Positions 1 to 8,613 are shown, counted from the first letter of the stretch. The stretch: DNA of 64,000 bases from an uncultured Paracoccus sp. (GCF_947487305.1 NZ_CANKWH010000001.1:372001-436000), one strand, 5' to 3'. The notes: generated by a model from the letters alone, not told the origin. Numbers and translations: made by a program.

Positions 1-441
1 AGAATAGTGCAGCTCGAACCGGCCACCCGTCGCGGACAACTGCTTGATCTGGGCGAGGAAGGGCGTGATGCCGATCCCGCCGGCGATCATCAGGTGCTTT
101 TTCGCCCGCAGGTCCAGCGCGAAGAGGTTCACCGGATAGCTGAGCACCATGCGATCGCCGATCCTGACCTGCCGGTGCATGTAGAGCGAGCCGCCCCGCC
201 CGGCCTCGTCGCGCCGGACCGAGATGGTGAAGGCGCGGCGGTCGCGCGGGTCGGACATCAGCGAATAGGGGTTCAGCCGGGTCACGTCGCCGTCGCGCAT
301 CTCGACCACTGTATGCGCACCGCCGGAAAAGGTCGGCATTTCGCCGCCATCGCTGCGCTCGAAGCGGAAGCGTTTCACCAGCTCGTTGACCTCGACCACG
401 TCGGTCACGGTCACGTCGATCTTACGGGTTCCCGCGCTCAT
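1..441 (-). CDS. dmmB: Dimethylamine monooxygenase reductase subunit DmmB (partial)
   Basis: This is the N-terminal 147 codons of a flavin-dependent reductase; the rest lies beyond the left edge. It should carry electrons from NAD(P)H to the dimethylamine-oxidising subunit in the cytoplasm. The fragment shows the flavin-binding RLNPYS segment (residues 55-60) and a nucleotide-binding GGIGITPF (121-128), as in ferredoxin-NADP reductase-fold oxidoreductases of the phthalate dioxygenase reductase type. A C-terminal 2Fe-2S domain is expected but not visible. Its ATG overlaps the dmmA stop as ATGA (438-441), which implies translational coupling. The dmmD-dmmA-dmmB order is what supports the Dmm assignment; by sequence alone it could be any PDR/VanB-type reductase. 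Confidence 0.82.
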   Translation of the reverse strand, partial: MSAGTRKIDVTVTDVVEVNELVKRFRFERSDGGEMPTFSGGAHTVVEMRDGDVTRLNPYSLMSDPRDRRAFTISVRRDEAGRGGSLYMHRQVRIGDRMVLSYPVNLFALDLRAKKHLMIAGGIGITPFLAQIKQLSATGGRFELHYS

Positions 442-1046
442 GAATAAAGCTCCTTCGACGGGGGAACGTCGCCGGGATCCTCGGCATCGATGCAGACCCC
501 CTGGAAGGCCGCCATGCGGCGGGAATAATGGTCGCGCACGAACAGGTTCAGCCCGCAATGGGCGCAGACGAAAGGATCGGTGGTCACGTCCTCGGTGATG
601 CCCTTGCAATGGACGCATTGCATCCGCCGCGCGACCGAGCCTCGATGCTCGGTCTGGATGGCACCGGCGGGGATGCCGGCCTCTATCGCCTCGCGCATCG
701 CCTGCCCCATCAGCCCCTCCGTCCCTGCCAGATAGACCTGCAGGCCCATATGGGCATCGCTGAGCGCCTTCCTCAGGCGCGGCTCGGCGGCGGGATAGCT
801 GGGCCCGATGTAAAGCTGCGCCGGTGACAGCGTCTCGAGCCGCCGGGCATAGGTCGCGCCGGTGGTCTTGGGCAGGTAGATGACATGGGCCCGCTCCATC
901 AGCCCCGGTGCCGCGGCCGCCAGATCCAGCAGCGCCTCGGCCCCCTCGGCATCGGCGACCATCAGATGCGCCGAGCCGGGCCGGGCCGTCAGCCTGCCAT
1001 AGACCGGCCGGCTGGCGATGGATTTCGGGAACTGGAATCTCGTCAT
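438..1046 (-). CDS. dmmA: Dimethylamine monooxygenase subunit DmmA family
   Basis: A 202-residue protein of the DmmA type, required with DmmB and DmmC for oxygen-dependent demethylation of dimethylamine to methylamine and formaldehyde. The C-terminal part has a clear zinc-ribbon or rubredoxin-like arrangement, with C144-x2-C147 and C161-x2-C164. The N-terminal 130 residues form a Rossmann-like region without recognisable catalytic residues. Its start lies 74 bases after the dmmD stop and its stop overlaps dmmB, so the three genes form one minus-strand operon. The exact electron-transfer or assembly role of the zinc ribbon is inference. Confidence 0.82.
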   Translation of the reverse strand: MTRFQFPKSIASRPVYGRLTARPGSAHLMVADAEGAEALLDLAAAAPGLMERAHVIYLPKTTGATYARRLETLSPAQLYIGPSYPAAEPRLRKALSDAHMGLQVYLAGTEGLMGQAMREAIEAGIPAGAIQTEHRGSVARRMQCVHCKGITEDVTTDPFVCAHCGLNLFVRDHYSRRMAAFQGVCIDAEDPGDVPPSKELYS

Positions 1047-1120
1047 TTCCCCGGTGGTCCTTTCGCGTCTTGCAGGTTCGGGACGGGATGCAGACCGTCA
1101 CCGGCCCGCATCCCCGCAGT

Positions 1121-2260
1121 TCAGCCCTTGGCGGTGCGGCGCTTTTTCTCGACATCGTAGAAGGGCATGGAGTGGGTGGTCGCGGCGATGTCGCCATGGG
1201 TGCCGCAGCGCACGGTCAGTTTGGTGCCGTCATTGGCGCAATCGACCGGCAGCCGGGCGATGGCGATGTTGTGCTTGTTCAGGGGCGAATACATCGCCTG
1301 CGTCACCACGCCCACCTGCTGATCACCGCGATAGATCGGCGCGCCATTTCCCGGCACGTTGGTTCCCTCGAGCACAAGCCCCCAGATCTTGAACCGCTCG
1401 CGGCCCTTCAGCCGGTAATGTTCCTCCGCCCCGCGGAAGCCGGTCTTGCCGGGCGAGACGGTGAAGTCGAGACCTAGTTCCCACAGCGTATCGCCGGGGC
1501 CTTCGTCGTCGAACGGATACATCTCGGAATTGTCATAGGGGAAGAACAGCAGATAGCTTTCGGTTCGCAGCAGATCCAGCGTGGTGAAGCGGCAGGGGAT
1601 GATCCCCATTGACGCGCCCTCGTCCAGAATACGGTCCCAGATCGCCGGCGCGTCCTGACCCCGGCAGAAGATCTCGTATCCGCGCTCGCCGGTATAGCCG
1701 GTGCGCGAGATCATCACCGGCAGGCCGAACAGCGAGGTCTGCATATGGCTGAAATAGTTCAGGTTGCGGATGCCCTCGACATGCTGTTGTAGATAATCGA
1801 CGGCCAGCGGCCCCTGCAGCGACAGGTCGTGCAGGTTGTCGTCGAAGCGGATCGAGACATCGCGCCCGGTCGCCGCCATGGTCAGCTGCTCATGGGCCCC
1901 GCCCGAGCCATGCACCACCATCCAGGCATTCGGGCCGGTGCGGTAGATGACGCAATCATCCACGAACTTGCCGGCATCGTTCAGCATGGCGGCATAGACC
2001 GAGCGGCCAGGCATGATCTTCTCGACATTGCGGGTGGTGGCGCGGTCGATGACATGGCTGGCGGCGGCGCCGGTGATGTGGACCTTCTTCAGACCCGAGA
2101 CATCCATCAGCCCGGCCTTGGTGCGGATCGCCAGGTATTCCTCAAGCGGGTCGCCCTTGGCATAGGACCAGGCCGTTCCCATCCCGCTCCAGTCTTCCAG
2201 GTCCGACCCCAGCGCGCGATGCCGGTCGCCCAGTGCCGAGAATCTCCAAGATGCCGTCAT
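1121..2260 (-). CDS. dmmD: GcvT-like folate-dependent aminomethyltransferase DmmD
   Basis: A 379-residue protein of the glycine-cleavage T-protein (aminomethyltransferase) family. In dmm clusters the product is thought to pass the one-carbon unit released by demethylation onto tetrahydrofolate. Family features include the MDVSGLKKVHITG segment near residue 55, SLQGPLA in the middle, and SRTGYTGERGYEIF, the T-protein signature. I chose the ATG at 2260 because it follows a good ribosome site (GGGAGA) and begins the conserved MTASWRFSALG; the frame stays open upstream to 2362 without conservation I can recognise. First gene of the dmm operon, divergent from mgsA. The precise reaction is inferred from context. 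Confidence 0.8.
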   Translation of the reverse strand: MTASWRFSALGDRHRALGSDLEDWSGMGTAWSYAKGDPLEEYLAIRTKAGLMDVSGLKKVHITGAAASHVIDRATTRNVEKIMPGRSVYAAMLNDAGKFVDDCVIYRTGPNAWMVVHGSGGAHEQLTMAATGRDVSIRFDDNLHDLSLQGPLAVDYLQQHVEGIRNLNYFSHMQTSLFGLPVMISRTGYTGERGYEIFCRGQDAPAIWDRILDEGASMGIIPCRFTTLDLLRTESYLLFFPYDNSEMYPFDDEGPGDTLWELGLDFTVSPGKTGFRGAEEHYRLKGRERFKIWGLVLEGTNVPGNGAPIYRGDQQVGVVTQAMYSPLNKHNIAIARLPVDCANDGTKLTVRCGTHGDIAATTHSMPFYDVEKKRRTAKG

Positions 2261-2539
2261 TGCTGTCTCCCTTGTCCCTTGTTGTCGTCTGTCAGCCGCG
2301 CCGGGCGGCAGGATGCGCCGGACCCGGCCGGTGCTTTGCGGATGAGTGTGGTCCGAAACCACGACGCGGCAGCGAAGAATATTGGCAGCCGATGCCCCAC
2401 ATAATTGCAGGCAAAGCCCGCTTGTCCGGCGTCATCATGGTTGCGAGCCTCCGGCTGGCAGGAAGGGGCTGGACCGCAAGTGGAGATGCCGCGCCAGCCC
2501 CCGGATCGCTGAAGGATAGACCCGGTCGGTTATTCTCAC

Positions 2540-2556
2540 AAGAAAAAATGTTTCTT
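2540..2556 (+). promoter_or_regulatory. AT-rich palindrome, candidate activator site for mgsABC-gmaS
   Basis: AAGAAA, five bases, TTTCTT forms a perfect 6-bp inverted repeat. It ends five bases before the putative -35 element and is centred about 49 bases upstream of the predicted start of transcription, the usual place for an activator. The regulator is unknown; no regulator gene is visible in the window next to it. Confidence 0.4.
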
Positions 2557-2561
2557 CATAG

Positions 2562-2590
2562 TTGCTGCACCGAGATGCTGCTGCTAGGCT
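2562..2590 (+). promoter_or_regulatory. Putative sigma-70 promoter of mgsABC-gmaS
   Basis: TTGCTG (2562-2567) and TAGGCT (2585-2590) are separated by 17 bases. Transcription would begin near 2597, giving a leader of about 22 bases that contains the AAGGGA ribosome site (2605-2610) in front of the mgsA ATG. The -10 element is a weak match, so this is a prediction from spacing and position. Confidence 0.42.
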
Positions 2591-2618
2591 GAAGCGACAT
2601 CAGCAAGGGAATCAGATC

Positions 2619-3515
2619 ATGTGCGGCATTGTCGGACTTTTCCTGAAGGACAAATCACTTGAACCGCAGCTCGGCGCGATGCTGACGGAGATGCTGATCA
2701 CCATGACCGATCGCGGCCCCGACAGCGCGGGCATTGCCATCTATGGCGGCGCGGATGACGGCGCGGGCAAGATCACCGTCCAGTCGCCGCAGCCCGAAAA
2801 GGACTTTGCCGATCTGGACCGCGAGCTGAAGGACGCCATCGGCAAGCCGGTCGGCATGGTGATCCGCAGCACCCATGCGGTGCTGGAGGTGCCGGTCGAC
2901 CAGGTCGAGGTCGCGCGCGCGGCCTTGGCCGAGCTGCGCCCCGGTCTCAAGGTGATGAGCGTCGGCGACAGTCTCGAGATCTACAAGGAAGTCGGCCTGC
3001 CGAAGGATGTGGCCAGCCGCTTTGAGCTGGCCAAGATGCGCGGCACCCATGGCATCGGCCATACCCGCATGGCAACCGAATCCGCCGTGACCACCAATGG
3101 CGCGCATCCCTTCTCGACCGGATCGGACCAGTGCCTTGTCCATAACGGCTCGCTGTCCAACCACAGCAGCCTGCGCCGAATGCTGGCGCATGAGGGCATC
3201 TATACCGAGACCATGAACGATACCGAGGTCGGCGCCGCCTACCTGACCTGGCGGATGAAGAACGGCGCGACCCTTGGCGAGGCGCTGGAAGGCACGCTCG
3301 AGGATCTGGACGGCTTCTTCACCTTCGTCGTCGGCACCCATGACGGCTTCGGCGTGGTCCGCGACCCGATCGCCTGCAAGCCGGCGGTGATGGCCGAGAC
3401 CGATCAATACGTGGCCTTCGGGTCGGAATACCGGGCGCTGGTGAGCCTGCCCGGCATCGACACCGCCCGGGTCTGGGAGCCGGAGCCCGCAACCGTCTAC
3501 TTCTGGAACCACTGA
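2619..3515 (+). CDS. mgsA: N-methylglutamate synthase subunit A, class II glutamine amidotransferase
   Basis: A 298-residue class II (Ntn) amidotransferase domain. With MgsB and MgsC it converts gamma-glutamylmethylamide or methylamine plus glutamate to N-methylglutamate. Translation must start at 2619 because the mature nucleophile is Cys2 of MCGIVG; the frame is open upstream but would bury this cysteine. Other amidotransferase motifs are RGPDSAG near the N terminus, TTNGAHPF and LVHNGSLSNH in the middle, and GFGVVRDP near the C terminus. mgsB starts two bases after the stop. Homologues are also called glxB; the neighbouring gmaS and dmm genes favour the methylated-amine role. Confidence 0.88.
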   Translation: MCGIVGLFLKDKSLEPQLGAMLTEMLITMTDRGPDSAGIAIYGGADDGAGKITVQSPQPEKDFADLDRELKDAIGKPVGMVIRSTHAVLEVPVDQVEVARAALAELRPGLKVMSVGDSLEIYKEVGLPKDVASRFELAKMRGTHGIGHTRMATESAVTTNGAHPFSTGSDQCLVHNGSLSNHSSLRRMLAHEGIYTETMNDTEVGAAYLTWRMKNGATLGEALEGTLEDLDGFFTFVVGTHDGFGVVRDPIACKPAVMAETDQYVAFGSEYRALVSLPGIDTARVWEPEPATVYFWNH

Positions 3516-3517
3516 CC

Positions 3518-4207
3518 ATGCAGAGATTCGACCTCGAGGCGCAGGGCCTGCGCGCGCTGAACGCGGCCCTTCACGCGCTGAACGGCCAGACCAATGAAAC
3601 CGCGTGGGAGGTGGTGAACCCGAAGGGATCGCACAGCATCGCGGTGGGACTCGACGCCCCGATCGAACTGACCGTGCATGGCTCGACCGGCTATTACTGC
3701 GCCGGGATGAACAAGCAGGCGACCATCCGGGTCAAGGGCTCGGCCGGGCCGGGTCTGGCCGAGAACATGATGTCGGGCGCGGTGATCGTCGATGGCAATG
3801 CCTCGCAATATGCCGGTGCCACCGGGCGGGGCGGGCTGCTGGTCATCAAGGGCGATGCCAGTTCGCGCTGCGGCGTGTCGATGAAGGGCATCAACATCGT
3901 CGTGCATGGCAATATCGGCCATATGTCGGCCTTCATGGCGCAATCGGGCAACCTGGTCGTCCTGGGCGATGCCGGCGACGCGCTTGGCGACAGCCTTTAC
4001 GAGGCGCGGCTGTTCGTGCGCGGCGCGGTCAAGTCGCTGGGTGCCGATTGCGTCGAGAAGGAGATGCGGCCCGAACACCTGGAGCTGCTGGCCGACCTGT
4101 TGAAGCAGGGCGAGGCCGAGCACCTGGCCAAGCCCGAAGAGTTCAAGCGCTATGGCTCGGCCCGCAATCTCTACAATTTCAACATCGACAACGCGTCGGC
4201 TTACTGA
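3518..4207 (+). CDS. mgsB: N-methylglutamate synthase subunit B, glutamate-synthase alpha C-terminal (GXGXG) domain
   Basis: A 229-residue protein corresponding to the C-terminal beta-helix domain of large glutamate synthase subunits, here as a separate polypeptide. It scaffolds the amidotransferase and FMN subunits. The glycine-rich repeats are visible as GGLLVIKGDAS, INIVVHGNIGH and NLVVLGDAGDALG. Tightly packed between mgsA (2-base gap) and mgsC (11-base gap). Also known as glxC in rhizobia. No catalytic residues are expected in this subunit. Confidence 0.88.
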   Translation: MQRFDLEAQGLRALNAALHALNGQTNETAWEVVNPKGSHSIAVGLDAPIELTVHGSTGYYCAGMNKQATIRVKGSAGPGLAENMMSGAVIVDGNASQYAGATGRGGLLVIKGDASSRCGVSMKGINIVVHGNIGHMSAFMAQSGNLVVLGDAGDALGDSLYEARLFVRGAVKSLGADCVEKEMRPEHLELLADLLKQGEAEHLAKPEEFKRYGSARNLYNFNIDNASAY

Positions 4208-4218
4208 GGCGAACCCCC

Positions 4219-5547
4219 ATGAGTGATTTCCCCCACACGCCGCCGCGCTTCTCTGCCACGTTCACCCCGGCGGTGAATGCCGAGATCCGCCGGGCGGCCG
4301 CCTCGGGCATCTACGACATTCGCGGCGGCGGCACCAAGCGGCACCTGCCCCATTTCGACGACCTCTTGTTCCTCGGCGCCTCGATCAGCCGCTATCCGCT
4401 GGAAGGCTATCGCGAGAAATGCGCCACCGATGTCTGGCTGGGCACGCGGCACGCGAAGAAGCCGATCCACCTGGACATCCCTGTCACCATCGCGGGGATG
4501 AGCTTTGGCGCCCTGTCCGGCCCGGCGAAAGAGGCACTGGGTCGCGGCGCCTCCGAGGCCGGGACCTCGACCACCACCGGCGATGGCGGCATGACCGAGG
4601 AAGAGCGCGGCCATTCCAAGACGCTGGTCTATCAATACCTGCCCTCGCGCTATGGCATGAATCCCGACGACCTGCGCCGCGCCGATGCGATCGAGGTGGT
4701 GGTGGGTCAGGGCGCGAAGCCCGGTGGTGGCGGGATGCTGCTCGGCCAGAAGATCTCGGATCGGGTGGCGATGATGCGCAACCTGCCCAAGGGCATCGAC
4801 CAGCGCTCGGCCTGCCGGCACCCGGACTGGACCGGACCCGACGATCTGGAAATCAAGATCGGCGAGCTGCGCGAGATCACCGATTGGGAAAAGCCGATCT
4901 ATGTGAAGATCGGCGGCGCCCGGCCCTATTACGACACCGCGCTGGCGATCAAGGCCGGGGCCGATGTGGTGGTGCTGGACGGGATGCAGGGCGGCACCGC
5001 CGCGACGCAGGACGTGTTCATCGAGCATGTCGGCATGCCGATCCTCGCCTGCATTCCGCAGGCGGTGCAGGCGCTGCAGGACATGGGCATGCATCGCAAG
5101 GTGCAGCTGATCGTCTCGGGCGGCATCCGCAGCGGCGCCGACGTGGCCAAGGCCATGGCGCTTGGCGCCGATGCGGTGGCCATCGGCACCGCCGCGCTGA
5201 TCGCGCTTGGCGACAATGACCCGGCGCTGGAAGAGGAATACCAGAAGCTCGGCAGCACCGCCGGCGCCTATGACGACTGGCACGAGGGCCGCGACCCCGC
5301 GGGCATCACCACACAGGACCCCGAGCTCTACAAGCGCTTCGACCCGGTTCTCGGCGGGCGGCGGCTGAAGAACTATCTGAAGGTGATGACGCTGGAGGCC
5401 CAGACCATCGCGCGCGCCTGCGGCAAGAACCACCTGCACAATCTTGAACCCGAAGACCTCTGCGCGCTGACCATGGAGGCCGCCGCCATGGCGCGCATCC
5501 CGCTGGCCGGCACCGATTGGTATCCGGGCAAGGGCGGAGGCATGTAA
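4219..5547 (+). CDS. mgsC: N-methylglutamate synthase subunit C, FMN-binding glutamate synthase domain
   Basis: A 442-residue FMN-dependent TIM-barrel domain like the central domain of glutamate synthase; it carries the reductive aminotransfer that makes N-methylglutamate. Recognisable parts are SFGALSGPAKEALGRG, the TTTGDGGM segment, GQGAKPGGGGMLLGQK, and the FMN-phosphate region VSGGIRSGADVAKAMALGAD. The gene starts at the ATG 12 bases after the mgsB stop. The split into three genes (amidotransferase, GXGXG, FMN domain) followed by gmaS is the hallmark of the N-methylglutamate pathway rather than ammonium assimilation. Confidence 0.88.
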   Translation: MSDFPHTPPRFSATFTPAVNAEIRRAAASGIYDIRGGGTKRHLPHFDDLLFLGASISRYPLEGYREKCATDVWLGTRHAKKPIHLDIPVTIAGMSFGALSGPAKEALGRGASEAGTSTTTGDGGMTEEERGHSKTLVYQYLPSRYGMNPDDLRRADAIEVVVGQGAKPGGGGMLLGQKISDRVAMMRNLPKGIDQRSACRHPDWTGPDDLEIKIGELREITDWEKPIYVKIGGARPYYDTALAIKAGADVVVLDGMQGGTAATQDVFIEHVGMPILACIPQAVQALQDMGMHRKVQLIVSGGIRSGADVAKAMALGADAVAIGTAALIALGDNDPALEEEYQKLGSTAGAYDDWHEGRDPAGITTQDPELYKRFDPVLGGRRLKNYLKVMTLEAQTIARACGKNHLHNLEPEDLCALTMEAAAMARIPLAGTDWYPGKGGGM

Positions 5548-5618
5548 CCGCACAGACCCCGCATCTGCACCGCCTTGCCAAGCGCAGGTCCAACCAACAG
5601 GGAAAGGAAAGTCGGCCC

Positions 5619-6926
5619 ATGACGTCAGATCTGGCAGCTTTCGCGACGAAGAACGGCATCAAGTACTTCATGATTTCCTATACCGACCTGTTCGGCGGGC
5701 AGCGCGCCAAGCTGGTCCCGGCGCAGGCGATCGACGATATGTCACGCGACGGCGCGGGCTTTGCCGGCTTTGCCACCTGGCTCGACCTGACGGCGGCGCA
5801 TCCCGACATGATGGCGGTGCCCGACCCAGCCTCGGTCATCCAGCTGCCGTGGAAGCCCGAGGTGGCCTGGGTCGCCTCGAACTGCGTGATGGAGGAGAAA
5901 CCCGTCGCTCAGGCCCCGCGCAACGTGCTGCGCCGGCTGGTCGATGAGGCGGCGAAAGAGGGGCTGCGTGTCAAGACCGGGGTCGAGCCGGAGTTTTTCC
6001 TGCTGACCCCCGAGGGCGACAGGATCGCCGATCCCTATGATACCGCCGAGAAGCCCTGCTATGATCAGCAGGCGGTGATGCGGCGCTATGACGTGATCGC
6101 CGAGGTCTGCGACTATATGCTGGATCTGGGCTGGGAGGCCTACCAGAACGACCACGAGGACGCGACCGGCCAGTTCGAGATGAACTGGAAATATGACGAC
6201 GTGCTGCCGACCGCCGACAAGCACAGCTTCTTCAAGTTCATGATCAAGTCGATCGCCGAGAAGCACGGGTTGCGCGCGACCTTCATGCCGAAGCCGTTCA
6301 AGGGGCTGACCGGCTCGGGCTGCCACGCGCATATCTCGGTCTGGGATCTCGAGGGCAGGACCAATGCCTTCGCCGATCCCGAAAAGGAACTGGGCCTGTC
6401 GGATCGCGGCCGCAACTTCCTCGGCGGCATCATGAAGCACGCGGCGGCGCTGGCGGCGATCACCAACCCGACGGTGAACAGCTACAAGCGGATCAATGCC
6501 CCGCGCACCAGCTCGGGCGCGACCTGGGCGCCGAACACGGTCACCTGGACCGGCAATAACCGCACCCATATGGTGCGCGTTCCCGGCCCCGGCCGGTTCG
6601 AACTGCGCCTGCCCGATGGCGCGGCCAACCCCTATCTGATGCAGGCGGTGATCCTTGCCGCGGGGCTCGACGGCATCCGCACCAAGGCCGATCCCGGCCC
6701 GCGATCGGATGTCGACATGTACACGCAGGGCCATACGGTAACCAATGGCACCAAGCTGCCGCTGAACCTGCTGGACGCGCTGCGCGACTATGACCGCGAC
6801 GAGACGCTGAAATCGATGATGGGGCCGGATTTCTCGTCCGCCTATCTGAAGCTGAAGCTGCAGGAATGGAACAATTTCACCGCGCATTTCTCGCGGTGGG
6901 AGCATGACAACACGCTGGACATCTGA
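5619..6926 (+). CDS. gmaS: Gamma-glutamylmethylamide synthetase (glutamine synthetase type III-like)
   Basis: A 435-residue glutamine-synthetase-fold ligase that joins methylamine to glutamate using ATP, the entry step of the indirect methylamine pathway. It shows GVEPEFFLL, the NDHEDATGQFEMN metal-binding stretch, TGSGCHAHISVW and the RPGPGRFELRLPD-like C-terminal region. The ATG at 5619 follows a clear AAAGGAAAG ribosome site. It is the last gene of mgsABC-gmaS, 71 bases after mgsC, and is followed by a strong terminator. Homologues in other genomes are labelled glnT. N-methylglutamate dehydrogenase genes are not in this window. Confidence 0.86.
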   Translation: MTSDLAAFATKNGIKYFMISYTDLFGGQRAKLVPAQAIDDMSRDGAGFAGFATWLDLTAAHPDMMAVPDPASVIQLPWKPEVAWVASNCVMEEKPVAQAPRNVLRRLVDEAAKEGLRVKTGVEPEFFLLTPEGDRIADPYDTAEKPCYDQQAVMRRYDVIAEVCDYMLDLGWEAYQNDHEDATGQFEMNWKYDDVLPTADKHSFFKFMIKSIAEKHGLRATFMPKPFKGLTGSGCHAHISVWDLEGRTNAFADPEKELGLSDRGRNFLGGIMKHAAALAAITNPTVNSYKRINAPRTSSGATWAPNTVTWTGNNRTHMVRVPGPGRFELRLPDGAANPYLMQAVILAAGLDGIRTKADPGPRSDVDMYTQGHTVTNGTKLPLNLLDALRDYDRDETLKSMMGPDFSSAYLKLKLQEWNNFTAHFSRWEHDNTLDI

Positions 6927-6952
6927 CCGGCACTGATCGCAGTCCCCCAGCT

Positions 6953-6981
6953 GCCGCGGCCTTCGTGCCGCGGCTTTTTTT
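6953..6981 (+). terminator. Rho-independent terminator after gmaS
   Basis: GCCGCGGC, a six-base loop and a second GCCGCGGC form an 8-bp stem directly followed by seven T. It closes the mgsABC-gmaS operon. Confidence 0.9.
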
Positions 6982-7029
6982 GGGGGGGCTGTTGGCTGAC
7001 CAGCCTTTTTTGCCATCGCCCGGGCTGCC

Positions 7030-7203
7030 GACCCGGCCCGGAATCAAGGTGCGCAGCACCGCCGGGCCTGCGGCCTGCCGTCCCCACGGCTGGCCGCATC
7101 GGTGACGCCCCGCGCCGAACAGTCGTTCGATATACTGGTGCCATAAAGCACGTCGTTCAGTCGCCGCAGCGGCCATCCACGGCAGGTCGCAGCCCCTCTG
7201 CCG
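7030..7203 (-). repeat. Dispersed structured element, copy A
   Basis: Copy A of the intergenic family described in the findings, read on the minus strand. Core hairpin CGAAC/GTTCG at 7116-7120 and 7125-7129. Arm III TGCGGCC/GGCCGCA at 7069-7075 and 7092-7098 with an inner GCCGT/ACGGC. Arm IV GGCCCGG/CCGGGCC at 7035-7041 and 7062-7068. The long-range pair is 7068-7081 with 7179-7192 (13 of 14). It fills most of the gap between the convergent genes gmaS and hemF. Confidence 0.8.
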
Positions 7204-7247
7204 CGCATTGGATCAAGCTTGCGACAGCGCCGAATCTGTCATGGGGA

Positions 7248-8102
7248 TCACACCCACTTCGCCAAGGGCGGCAGGCTCATCAGCACGGCATCGGCGTTGT
7301 GGCCGGTCTCCAGCCCGAACTTGGTGCCACGGTCATAGACCAGGTTGTATTCGGCGTAGAGGCCGCGATGGATCAGTTGCGCGTCCTTGTCGGCCTCGTC
7401 CCAGGGCTGGGCCATGCGCCGCTCGGCCAGCGGCAGGAAAGCCGGCAGGAAGGCCTCGCCCACCGCCTTGGTAAAGGCGAAATCGGCGGACCAGTCGCCG
7501 CTGTTCAGATCGTCATAGAAGATGCCGCCGACGCCCCGCGCCCGGCCGCGATGGGGGATGAAGAAATACTCGTCGGCCCAGGCCTTGAAGCGGTCATAGT
7601 AGTCCGCGCCATGGGGCGCGCAGGCCGCGCGCAGCGTGTCGTGGAAATGCGCCGTGTCCTCGGCATAGTCGATGCAGGGGTTGAGGTCGGTGCCACCGCC
7701 GAACCACCAGGCGCCCGGGGTCCAGAACATCCGCGTGTTCATGTGGACGGCGGCGGCATGGGGGTTCTGCATATGGGCGACGAGGCTGATGCCCGAGGCC
7801 CAGAAGCGCGGGTCCTCGGCCATGCCCGGCACACCGCGCGCGGCCATCGCCGCCTGCGCCCTGGGCGCCAGCGTGCCATGCACCTCGGACCAGTTCACCC
7901 CCACCTTCTCGAACACCCGGCCGCCGCGCATCACCGACATGAGGCCACCGCCACCGTTCTCGGCCCGCTCGGTCGGGGTCACATCGAAGCGGCCTGCGGG
8001 GGTGTCACCCGAAGCCCGATCCTCCAGCGCCTCGAAGGCGGCGACGATACGGTCGCGCAACTCGTGGAACCAGCTTGCGGCTGTGCGGCGTTGTTCATCC
8101 AT
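7248..8102 (-). CDS. hemF: Oxygen-dependent coproporphyrinogen III oxidase
   Basis: A 284-residue cytoplasmic enzyme that oxidatively decarboxylates coproporphyrinogen III to protoporphyrinogen IX in haem synthesis. The sequence is diagnostic: VNWSEVHG, NPHAAAVHMNTRMF, WWFGGGTDLNPC, GGIFYDDLN, and LVYDRGTKFGLETG. The start at 8102 (MDEQRRTA) was preferred over an upstream ATG at 8165, because the extra residues do not belong to the family and would run into the divergent lipoprotein gene. No obvious anaerobic-type regulator site is visible. Confidence 0.95.
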   Translation of the reverse strand: MDEQRRTAASWFHELRDRIVAAFEALEDRASGDTPAGRFDVTPTERAENGGGGLMSVMRGGRVFEKVGVNWSEVHGTLAPRAQAAMAARGVPGMAEDPRFWASGISLVAHMQNPHAAAVHMNTRMFWTPGAWWFGGGTDLNPCIDYAEDTAHFHDTLRAACAPHGADYYDRFKAWADEYFFIPHRGRARGVGGIFYDDLNSGDWSADFAFTKAVGEAFLPAFLPLAERRMAQPWDEADKDAQLIHRGLYAEYNLVYDRGTKFGLETGHNADAVLMSLPPLAKWV

Positions 8103-8180
8103 GGGGCGGCCTCGATTGTTGATTTGCCTCACCGCCGCGCTTGCGGCTAGCATCCGATGAGACACCTAAAGGCCCACCCC

Positions 8181-8606
8181 ATGACCCGCAACATCGCATT
8201 GACCCTTGCCGCCCTGCCGCTGCTTCTGGCGGCCTGCGGCACCCCGCAGGAACGCTGCATCAGCAAGAACACCCGTGAATACCGCAATGTCAGCAACCTG
8301 CTGCGGGAGGTCGAGGGCAACCTGGCCCGCGGCTATGCCTGGGAGGAACGGGTGGTCTATGACGAGATCCTGACCCAGTGCCGCGACCTGGTCCGCGACC
8401 GCGAGGGCAATGCCCGGGTCATCTATACCCCCTGCTGGCGCGATGTCTCGACCACCGAGCGTTACCGCGTCTCCATCGACCCTGCGGCGGAACAGCGCAA
8501 GCGGGCGAACCTGGCCGCACGGCAGAAGGACCTGGCGGGGCAGGCCGAAGCCTATGTCCGTGCCTGCCAGGCCGCCTATCCCGAGGAGCAGAAAGCCGCC
8601 CAATAG
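8181..8606 (+). CDS. Small cysteine-containing lipoprotein of unknown function
   Basis: A 141-residue predicted lipoprotein. After the second in-frame ATG (8181) comes a short signal peptide with a lipobox LLAAC and lipidation at Cys19. The upstream ATG at 8157 would lengthen the basic N-region without need. The mature part has several cysteines and a charged helical C-terminal half (about residues 100-141). I do not recognise the family. Divergent from hemF, and its stop lies seven bases from the end of the convergent SDR gene. Confidence 0.7.
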   Translation: MTRNIALTLAALPLLLAACGTPQERCISKNTREYRNVSNLLREVEGNLARGYAWEERVVYDEILTQCRDLVRDREGNARVIYTPCWRDVSTTERYRVSIDPAAEQRKRANLAARQKDLAGQAEAYVRACQAAYPEEQKAAQ

Positions 8607-8613
8607 GGCGGGG

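Larger units (their letters stand above)
2261..2618. other. Divergent promoter region between dmmD and mgsA
   Basis: This 358-base gap holds the control region for both methylated-amine operons and no credible gene. The mgsA-proximal part is AT-rich against its surroundings and contains a palindrome and a promoter-like sequence (listed separately). A second short inverted repeat, GTGGT at 2348-2352 with ACCAC at 2358-2362, lies nearer dmmD and could be an operator, but it is short enough to be chance. I see no convincing promoter for dmmD. Confidence 0.6.

Noticed and set aside
2551..2566. Possible sigma-54 promoter ahead of mgsA (TTGCT present)
   Set aside because: The GG-containing -24 element is absent at the right spacing.
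4201..5553. 450-codon minus-strand frame over mgsC
   Set aside because: Antisense shadow with histidine-rich composition; mgsC is clearly the coding strand.
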